A stretch of 5,136 nucleotides of DNA from Planctomycetota bacterium (GTDB lineage Bacteria; Planctomycetota; Planctomycetia; Pirellulales; Thermoguttaceae): positions 1 through 5,136 of the forward strand of contig JANXQG010000371.1 in assembly GCA_025356915.1 (NCBI GenBank), given 5' to 3'. This document shows, piece after piece, positions 1 through 4,210 of the stretch (position 1 is its first letter; the number at the start of each line of letters is the position of its first letter). The notes beneath the pieces are model-generated. The model was not told the DNA's origin, made no database searches, and saw only the letters and a program-made list of their open reading frames with translations. The translations under genes were made by a program, and so were the position numbers.

Positions 1-535
1 TGAAGAAGAACCATGCGCAGGTGCCGATGAACTCCTTTTTGCGCAGGCCGCGGCTGATGAGATAGATGGTCATTACCGGCCCGGCCGCGTTGCCGACCAT
101 CGTGCCGAAGCCGGCCACCAGACCCATCGCGGCGACAAACCACCACTGGCCCGGCATCGTATCCCAGCGGAAATACTGCCGGCAGACCTCGACCACCAGG
201 AAAGCGGCCACCAGCCAGCCCAGGATCGGGCGAAGGTCGTTGCCCGTCGTCCTGGCCAGAACCAGGGCACCCAATGCCATGCCGGCGGCCACGTAGGGCA
301 CCAAGCCCCACAGCCGAGTCCAATTGGTATGGCGGTGAAACCAAGCGACGGCGAACATGTCGCCCAGCAAGATCGCCGGCATGATGGCACCGACCGAAGC
401 CTTGGCATCATCGGGAAACGCCTCGACCATCAGCAAGACCGCAGGGATCGAGACGCCAGGCAAGCCGGTCTTGGCCAGACCCATGAGCATTGCAGCGGCG
501 CTGCCGAGGAAATAGGCCGTTAGCGAGTGATGCAC
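1..535 (-). CDS. TauE/SafE (TSUP) family membrane transporter, 3' end outside window
   Basis: This is an inner-membrane permease of the sulfite exporter TauE/SafE (TSUP) family. Members move small anions such as sulfite or organosulfonates; the substrate here cannot be read from sequence. The reverse strand gives 178 residues, nearly all hydrophobic helices joined by short polar loops. An early helix at residues 5-21 leads into AKTGLPG (21-27), then DAKASVGA (43-50), GDMFAVAWFHRH (58-69) and WGLVPYV (76-82). The strongest match is GFGTMVGNAAGP at 142-153, a glycine-rich signature of the second repeat half. It continues YLISRGLRKKEF (158-169) and GTCAWFFF at the window edge. About 70 residues are missing, judging by the usual family length of about 250. 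The start is GTG at 535-533, the only usable start after the in-frame TGA at 559-557; no clear Shine-Dalgarno is visible. It is divergent from everything to its right. Family is confident, substrate unknown. Confidence 0.9.
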   Translation of the reverse strand, partial: MHHSLTAYFLGSAAAMLMGLAKTGLPGVSIPAVLLMVEAFPDDAKASVGAIMPAILLGDMFAVAWFHRHTNWTRLWGLVPYVAAGMALGALVLARTTGNDLRPILGWLVAAFLVVEVCRQYFRWDTMPGQWWFVAAMGLVAGFGTMVGNAAGPVMTIYLISRGLRKKEFIGTCAWFFF

Positions 536-576
536 TGGGTAAGCTGGGAATCGAGGTCATGGGGCTTGAAACACCT

Positions 577-605
577 ATTATCGTCCGAACGCCGGAGGTG
601 TCGAG
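577..605 (-). promoter_or_regulatory. possible promoter for the TauE/SafE gene
   Basis: On the reverse strand, GATAAT (582-577) sits about 40 bases before the GTG start of the transporter. Seventeen bases further upstream is CTCGAC (605-600), a poor -35. The -10 is good and its placement is right for a short leader, but the -35 is weak, so this is only a candidate. Confidence 0.25.
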
Positions 606-834
606 CCCATTGCCGGCCAGGGCGGAGTTTGTTATGGGTGTCGAGCAAGTTAAGCAACCTCGCGCAGAGTGCTTCATAGGGGTCGAAGAGAATCACGGTG
701 GTGCCTTACCGACCGGGTCCGGGGGGGGCTTTCCGGGTATTCTGTTTCGTGCTAAGCTTAATCATTCGTCACCTTCGCTGTTAAGGGTTGTTGGTGCCGT
801 CGCTTCGTCCGGTTACAACCCGGTCGGGGCAACT

Positions 835-878
835 TTGTACTACCGAAAACGTCCAAAGTAGTACAGTCGGTAATACAA
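835..878. repeat. operator-like inverted repeat cluster (GTA-TACA motif, three copies)
   Basis: TTGTACTACCGA (835-846) faces TCGGTAATACAA (867-878), which pair in 11 of 12 positions. Between them, GTAGTACA (858-865) is also a perfect reverse complement of TGTACTAC (836-843). The same 8-9 base motif therefore occurs once in one orientation and twice in tandem in the other. The last copy overlaps a TACAAT -10-like box (874-879). This looks more like a cluster of repressor sites than a terminator, since no T-run follows. TACA/TGTA half-sites are known for BlaI/MecI-type repressors, but assigning that family here would be a guess. Confidence 0.45.
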
Positions 879-934
879 TAGAAAAAGAGCCCAGCCAAAA
901 AGATTGACGCAAGTGATTGTTAGGTAAGACTTTA

Positions 935-1022
935 GGAGAGGTGGCAGAGTGGTCGAATGCGCGGGTTTGCTAAATCCGTGACTCTCAAAAGGGGTCCGGG
1001 GGTTCGAATCCCCCCCTCTCCG
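935..1022 (+). tRNA. tRNA-Ser (anticodon GCU)
   Basis: All cloverleaf parts are visible. Acceptor strand GGAGAGG (935-941) pairs with CCTCTCC (1015-1021), followed by discriminator G1022. The anticodon stem 962-966/974-978 closes a seven-base loop TTGCTAA with anticodon GCT at 969-971, which reads AGC/AGU serine codons. A long variable arm (about 979-997) with its own stem is the hallmark of a class II tRNA. The T stem GGGGG/CCCCC (998-1002/1010-1014) closes the loop TTCGAAT. CCA is not encoded, so it must be added after transcription. The integrase stump just downstream suggests this tRNA served as an integration site. Confidence 0.97.
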
Positions 1023-1031
1023 CTATGCCTG

Positions 1032-1067
1032 CTGCCCTTGTGTCATAAGTCCTTGACACAAGGGCAG
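1032..1067 (+). terminator. hairpin terminator after tRNA-Ser
   Basis: CTGCCCTTGTGTCA (1032-1045) and TGACACAAGGGCAG (1054-1067) are perfect reverse complements: a 14-bp stem with an 8-base loop, starting 10 bases after the tRNA. The tail TTGCGTTT is only moderately T-rich, so it may end tRNA transcription with modest strength or act mainly as a 3' processing or stability structure. Confidence 0.7.
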
Positions 1068-1098
1068 TTGCGTTTCTGAGGCTCCCTCAGAACTTCCC

Positions 1099-1130
1099 TT
1101 TTTTGGCGTTTTTTGTGGCGTTTTGTAGCG
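1099..1130 (+). repeat. T-rich tandem repeat upstream of integrase stump
   Basis: Three imperfect units follow each other: TTTTTTGGCG (1099-1108), TTTTTTGTGGCG (1109-1120) and TTTTGTAGCG (1121-1130). They lie between the tRNA and the recombinase start. Short direct repeats in this position are often arm-type binding sites of tyrosine integrases or part of the attachment region; that role is inferred from position only. Confidence 0.5.
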
Positions 1131-1155
1131 GGAGGGTTCTCCGAGGAGAGCCGAA

Positions 1156-1281
1156 ATGCGTGCCAAAGCAAAGTCCTTTCGTGTTGGTAAAGTGGCCGCC
1201 GTTCTACGCGGCCAAGTGTGGTATCTGACCTACTTTGGCGAGGCTAATCTAATAGGGAGCCGAGCACGTCGGACTCGTTGA
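1156..1281 (+). pseudogene. truncated tyrosine site-specific recombinase (integrase) N-terminus
   Basis: Forty-one codons, ATG 1156 to TGA 1279. The protein begins MRAKAKSFRVGKV and continues LRGQVWYLTYF (residues 17-27). From memory this matches the start of phage-type integrases common in planctomycetes, whose N-terminal segment is followed by a SAM-like core-binding domain and a catalytic domain carrying the R-H-R-Y residues. Everything after residue 27 is unlike the family, and neither the core-binding nor the catalytic domain is found downstream. In the next frame, 1248-1300 reads EHVGL and then DSDGANA, which might be a faint trace of the following segment after a frameshift. A strong Shine-Dalgarno GAGGAG (1143-1148) lies 7 bases before the ATG, so the stump may still be translated. 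Its place 130 bases behind tRNA-Ser fits an integrase that inserted its element at the tRNA 3' end. Recombinase activity is surely lost. Confidence 0.65.
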
Positions 1282-1765
1282 CTCCGATGGTGCAAATGCC
1301 TGTGGAAAACGTGGTGCTTGCGGGCCGAGCAGCGTGGGGTTCGGTAAAAGTGGTCGTTTTCACCTCCGCACTTTGGCGGCATGCCCTTGAGTGCAGGGGT
1401 GGGGGCGACCTCTGTAGGTTGGTGAAAGGCGTTTGGACAGGCGGCCAATGTGACCCCCGCGATTAAGGGGAGTGCAATTTTCCACGCGAATCTCCCAGAA
1501 TTCAGGTGTCCAGAGTGCCTCATCACTCTATGCAGGCACTCGCTTCGGTGAAGCCGGCGAAGGCACTGGCTCGGCGGTCCTCAATGAAGGCGGTCTTTTG
1601 AATCCAGTCGAGCCTCTACATCGAACAATCATCGGAAGTACTCAGCAGATCTACGCCGCTAGTTAGCCTCACATGGCTAGCGGATGTTTCTGGCAACTCC
1701 GCTGACGACCCAACAACTTAACTTAACCAACGCCAATCATCTCCATCGGAAAGGAAAACCCAGTA
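1282..1765. other. gene-free region between integrase stump and folE remnant
   Basis: No frame in this stretch gives a protein I recognise. The open frames at 1278-1466 and 1472-1666 (plus strand) have no domain-like pattern and no good ribosome binding site. On the minus strand, an open frame from 1526 to 1230 starts with a lipoprotein-like signal but otherwise looks random (see findings). Small structures include GCTTC/GAAGC around a 3-base loop (1542-1554) and CCGCTAG/CTAGCGG at 1656-1683. The region probably contains eroded mobile-element sequence plus the 5' region of folE. I could not identify a riboswitch or a clean promoter for folE. Confidence 0.5.
1656..1683. repeat. inverted repeat upstream of folE remnant
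   Basis: CCGCTAG (1656-1662) and CTAGCGG (1677-1683) are exact reverse complements with a 14-base spacer. An alternative inner pairing, TAGCC (1664-1668) with GGCTA (1675-1679), has a six-base loop. It sits about 85 bases before the folE start, where an operator or leader hairpin would be expected, and lacks a T-tract. Function is unknown. Confidence 0.35.
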
Positions 1766-2272
1766 ATGGTCAACGGTCTAAAGGCAATCCCCGTCAACCG
1801 AATAAACGGTCACATGCACGTCCCGGCCCGCGACAATGAACTCGTTGAGCAACGAGAAGTCGACCTTCACGTGATTGAAGATGCGGTACGAACGATTCTT
1901 CGCGCTGTCGGGGAAGATCCCGCGCGGCCTGGGCTTCTTGATACTCCCCGCCGGGTTGCTCGGATGTACAAGGAGATGTTTGCCGGATTGCACCGCGATC
2001 CCGCTCGCCACCTGAAAGTGACTTTTCCCGAGGATTACGACGAGTTGGTACTCGTTCGCGACATTCGTTTCACAAGCATGTGCGAGCACCACCTGCTACC
2101 TTTCAGCGGGGTTGCGCACGTAGCATATCTTCCCAAGGGTCAGGTGACCGGCTCGAGCAAGATCGCTCGATTTGAAACTGAAGCGATTCCATTCACCCAC
2201 GTCTGTCGAGAACTTGGCTCATCAGTTGTTTACCGAAATCTCCGAGATGGGATTCCGACTCGAACGTCTTGA
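1766..2272 (+). pseudogene. folE: GTP cyclohydrolase I, C-terminally truncated and run into a QueD-like remnant
   Basis: GTP cyclohydrolase I (EC 3.5.4.16) converts GTP to 7,8-dihydroneopterin triphosphate, the first step to folate and other pterins, as a cytosolic homodecamer. Residues 30-135 are a good match: EVDLHVIEDAVRTIL (31-45), GEDPARPGLLDTPRRVARMY (49-68), then RFTSMCEHHLLPF (101-113). C106 and H109 correspond to zinc ligands C110 and H113 of the E. coli enzyme, with the catalytic His at 108. GQVTGSSKIAR (125-135) follows, and similarity stops there at about base 2170. The last third of the enzyme, including the third zinc ligand in the Cys-Met-Thr-Met-Arg-Gly region, is absent. The remaining 33 residues to TGA 2270 are junction sequence plus out-of-frame readthrough of the following gene. 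The start ATG at 1766 has AAGGA at 1751-1755. The product cannot bind zinc normally and should be inactive. Confidence 0.88.
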
Positions 2273-2384
2273 AGTTCAGGAAACGGATACAAGCACGGTC
2301 ATTTACACGCGTAAGGACTGGCTATCGTATAATGTACGGTCAAATGGCCGGAGCGAATCGACTGCGAGAGAGTGCGCAGTCTGA
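2172..2384 (+). pseudogene. C-terminal remnant of a QueD/6-pyruvoyl-tetrahydropterin synthase-like gene
   Basis: The family (6-carboxytetrahydropterin synthase or 6-pyruvoyl-tetrahydropterin synthase) acts directly on the FolE product, dihydroneopterin triphosphate. The plus-one frame relative to folE reads PTSVENLAHQLF (about 2190-2225) and later LERLEVQETDTSTVIYTRKDW (about 2259-2321). The first is the conserved PT-x-EN motif and the helix after it; the second is the last beta-strand with the conserved Glu of VxETxTS. The N-terminal two thirds, with the zinc-binding histidines and catalytic Cys, are missing. Homology begins somewhere between 2170 and 2190, directly against the broken folE and out of frame with it. 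There is no credible start of its own; TTG 2172 is merely the first possible one. About 20 residues after the DW appear non-homologous, ending at TGA 2382. QueD and PTPS subtypes cannot be told apart from this piece. Confidence 0.65.
2302..2333 (+). promoter_or_regulatory. possible internal promoter before the flavin reductase/photolyase pair
   Basis: A perfect TATAAT stands at 2328-2333. The best -35 is TTTACA at 2302-2307, but the 20-base spacing is longer than ideal. It could drive the photolyase independently of the wrecked folE region. Since it lies in the end of the queD-like fragment, chance cannot be excluded. Confidence 0.3.
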
Positions 2385-2401
2385 CGTTGCAGCCTCTGCA
2401 A
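2360..2401 (+). terminator. two consecutive hairpins at the end of the queD-like remnant
   Basis: GACTGCG (2360-2366) pairs with CGCAGTC (2375-2381) around an 8-base loop and overlaps the stop codon region. Five bases later TTGCAG (2387-2392) pairs with CTGCAA (2396-2401) around CCT. The following sequence, TCCCCTATTTTC, is only weakly T-rich. This may be a weak terminator or attenuator, or a leader structure if the TATAAT just upstream is a promoter. Confidence 0.4.
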
Positions 2402-2436
2402 TCCCCTATTTTCAACCCTTCCCTCCATTTAGCAAC

Positions 2437-2667
2437 ATGAAGATCTCAATTGTCGCTGGCAGCCACCGTAGGGAATCCGAGTCGTCCAGCGTCGCCCGTT
2501 ATATCCAAGAAATTCTCCGGCAAGTCGGCGCGGACCGGACCTTCTTGCTGTCACTGGCCAATAATCCCTTGCCACTCTGGGATGAGGGTGCATGGGGCGA
2601 AGATCCGAAGTGGGCTGCCGGGTTAGAGATTTCATCGCATTTAGGAAGGCTGGTACACACGTTGTGA
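2437..2667 (+). pseudogene. NADPH-dependent FMN reductase, truncated after the first third
   Basis: Flavodoxin-fold flavin reductases of this family use NAD(P)H to reduce FMN. The N-terminus is clear: MKISIVAGSHRRESESS is the first beta-strand followed by the loop that holds the FMN phosphate (GS-x-R-x-x-S pattern), then the helix VARYIQEIL. LPLWDEGAWGEDPKWA (about residues 48-63) is also typical. Similarity fades after about residue 72, and the frame ends at TGA 2665, giving 76 residues against the usual 180-200. The NAD(P)H and flavin-ring contacts of the rest of the fold are gone, so it should be non-functional. ATG 2437 is chosen because it begins exactly at the family's conserved first strand; no Shine-Dalgarno precedes it. 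The stop overlaps the photolyase start (GTGA), so translation of the stump may couple to the photolyase. Confidence 0.82.
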
Positions 2668-4139
2668 ACATTAGCGCAATTTCAGAACTTCGCCTAAGCG
2701 TGTTGCACAAACTGCCGCCGAAGGCAGACGGAAAATACGTAGTTTACTGGATGACGGCTGCCCGTCGTGATCGATGGAACTTCGCGCTGCAGCGTGCGAT
2801 CGGATGGGCTCTTGAGCTAAAACGCCCACTGGTCATCATCGAAGTCCTGGCCTGTGGGGGGCGATGGGACAGCGACCGTCACCACGGTTTCGTCCTACAG
2901 GGTATGGTCGACATTGCGCGTCGAATGAAAAAGTGCCCGGCATTGTATTATCCGTACGTCGAGTCAAAGCCGGGCGAGTGCCGAAGCCTCTTCGGGGCAA
3001 TTGGCGACGAGGCTTGCGTGGTGGTAACCGACGACTACCCCATTGCCTTGCCATCGATGCAGACGGTGAACGCTCATGCGTCGGTACGCATCGAAAAGGT
3101 CGACAGCAACGGGCTGCTTCCTTTGCGGGCGACAAATCAAGCGTTCCCCACGGCCTATGCCTTCCGGCGATTCCTTCAGCGCACTCTGCGAGAGCACTTG
3201 CTGGATGCGCCCGAGTCCGCCCCCTTTGCAAGAGTGGATCTTCCACGGTTGAGGTTGATGCCGGCTGCCATCTTGCGGCGTTGGCCGCCGGCTTTAACTC
3301 GACTGCTGGCTGGTGAATCGGCGGACCTCTCCGCGCTACCGATCGATCACAATGTCCCCACCGTAACGACTGTTGGTGGTCCGGATGCAGCGGAAGCCCG
3401 CCTGACGAAATTCTTGGCCGAGAGACTCGGCTCGTACCCTGAACTTCGGAACCAACCGGAGGCCGACTCGACCAGCGGACTGGCGCCGTATCTCCATTTT
3501 GGCCATATCTCCGCGCACGAAGTTTTCAATGAACTAGCTCGCCAGGAGGGTTGGTCCCCAGCGAGGCTGGCAGAGAAGACTAGCGGCTCGCGTGAAGGAT
3601 GGTGGGGAATGAGCGAGGCGGCCGAGGCGTTCTTGGATCAGTTGGTCACCTGGCGGGAATTGGGGTTCAACTTCTGCGAGCATGAATCGAAGTACGACGA
3701 CTACCAGTCCCTGCCTCCGTGGTGCAAGGCGACGCTCTCCAAGCACGCGAAAGACCGACGCCCCCACACGTACACCGTTGAGGAGTTCGCCTCGGCCGGG
3801 ACTCATGATCGGCTGTGGAACGCGGCGCAGAGACAGTTGACCACGGAAGGCGAAATCCACAACTACCTGCGGATGCTCTGGGGCAAGAAGATTCTGGAAT
3901 GGACGGCCGGCCCGCAGGAAGCCCTCGACATCATGATCGAACTGAACAACCGTTACGCCGTTGATGGCCAAGACCCGAACTCGTATTCCGGCATCTTCTG
4001 GACTCTCGGCCGTTACGACCGCCCGTGGGGACCGGAGCGGCCGATCTTCGGCACCGTCCGCTACATGAGTTCCGAGAACACGGCACGCAAGGTCCGGGTG
4101 GGGAGCTACCTCCGGCGTTACTCAGCCGACGTTGACTAG
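2664..4139 (+). CDS. class II-type deoxyribodipyrimidine photolyase
   Basis: Cytosolic flavoprotein that splits UV-induced pyrimidine dimers with blue light. The 491-residue length is normal for class II. The N-terminal Rossmann-like domain starts at DGKYVVYWMTAARR (22-35). The FAD-binding domain includes FLDQLVTWRELGFNF (323-337), HTYTVEEF, THDRLWNAAQ (380-389), LRMLWGKKILEW (402-413) and LNNRYAVDGQDPNSYSG (427-443). The three tryptophans W385, W406 and W413 have the same spacing as the class II electron-transfer triad W360/W381/W388 of Methanosarcina mazei, and N428 aligns with its FAD-contacting N403. Q326 stands where the CPD-binding Glu is expected (see findings). GTG 2664 is preferred: ATG 2592 lies inside the FMN-reductase frame, and residues before GTG resemble nothing. 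AGGAAGG (2643-2649) is a distant ribosome binding site. The gene looks intact. Substrate (CPD or 6-4 lesion) and antenna are not settled by sequence. Confidence 0.93.
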   Translation: MNISAISELRLSVLHKLPPKADGKYVVYWMTAARRDRWNFALQRAIGWALELKRPLVIIEVLACGGRWDSDRHHGFVLQGMVDIARRMKKCPALYYPYVESKPGECRSLFGAIGDEACVVVTDDYPIALPSMQTVNAHASVRIEKVDSNGLLPLRATNQAFPTAYAFRRFLQRTLREHLLDAPESAPFARVDLPRLRLMPAAILRRWPPALTRLLAGESADLSALPIDHNVPTVTTVGGPDAAEARLTKFLAERLGSYPELRNQPEADSTSGLAPYLHFGHISAHEVFNELARQEGWSPARLAEKTSGSREGWWGMSEAAEAFLDQLVTWRELGFNFCEHESKYDDYQSLPPWCKATLSKHAKDRRPHTYTVEEFASAGTHDRLWNAAQRQLTTEGEIHNYLRMLWGKKILEWTAGPQEALDIMIELNNRYAVDGQDPNSYSGIFWTLGRYDRPWGPERPIFGTVRYMSSENTARKVRVGSYLRRYSADVD

Positions 4140-4159
4140 TGCAAGTTTTCAATTAAAAT
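4132..4159 (+). promoter_or_regulatory. sigma70-like promoter for katG
   Basis: TTGACT (4132-4137) and TAAAAT (4154-4159) are each one base from consensus, with a 16-base spacer. The expected start point is about 4166, giving katG a leader of about 45 bases. The -35 box overlaps the photolyase stop codon TAG (4137-4139). Just downstream GGAAG (4164-4168) and CTTCC (4174-4178) form a small inverted repeat around the start point. Confidence 0.6.
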
Positions 4160-4197
4160 GACCGGAAGAAGACCTTCCTAGTTAAATCCTTACCAAA

Positions 4198-4203
4198 AAG
4201 GAG
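4198..4203 (+). promoter_or_regulatory. ribosome binding site of katG
   Basis: AAGGAG lies 7 bases before ATG 4211. It fixes this start and so includes the signal peptide in the KatG protein, rather than an internal Met further down. Confidence 0.85.
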
Positions 4204-4210
4204 ACCAATC

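Larger units (their letters stand above)
536..934. other. gene-free, repeat-containing spacer
   Basis: I find no convincing coding sequence in this 400-base stretch between the divergent transporter and tRNA-Ser. The longest open frame (plus strand, starting at 490) begins inside the transporter gene and has no recognisable protein features. Instead there are short repeats: a 10-bp direct repeat GGTGTCGAGC at 597-606 and 637-646; a 10-bp inverted repeat CCGACCGGGT (709-718) with ACCCGGTCGG (818-827); a run of eight G at 721-728; and the palindromic cluster at 835-878, listed separately. A TACAAT box at 874-879 could serve the tRNA downstream with a leader of about 50 bases, but no matching -35 is present. 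Confidence 0.6.

Noticed and set aside
408..677. Minus-strand frame extending the transporter upstream from an ATG in a different register
   Set aside because: Its sequence is not hydrophobic where it overlaps the transporter. The transporter frame is open and family-like from GTG 535, so no frameshift needs to be invoked.
490..861. 123-codon plus-strand open frame across the spacer
   Set aside because: It starts inside the transporter gene, has no ribosome binding site, crosses the G8 run and both inverted repeats, and shows no protein-like pattern.
1472..1666. 64-codon plus-strand frame before folE
   Set aside because: No ribosome binding site, no recognisable motif, and composition like spacer DNA.
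1490..1765. Pterin or folate riboswitch upstream of folE
   Set aside because: Only short hairpins are visible; nothing matches a THF or preQ1 riboswitch layout as I know them.
2592..2663. Photolyase starting at ATG 2592, with 24 extra N-terminal residues
   Set aside because: This stretch is coding in another frame for the FMN reductase (the WGEDPKWA region), and the extra residues do not resemble photolyase N-termini. GTG 2664 fits the family better.
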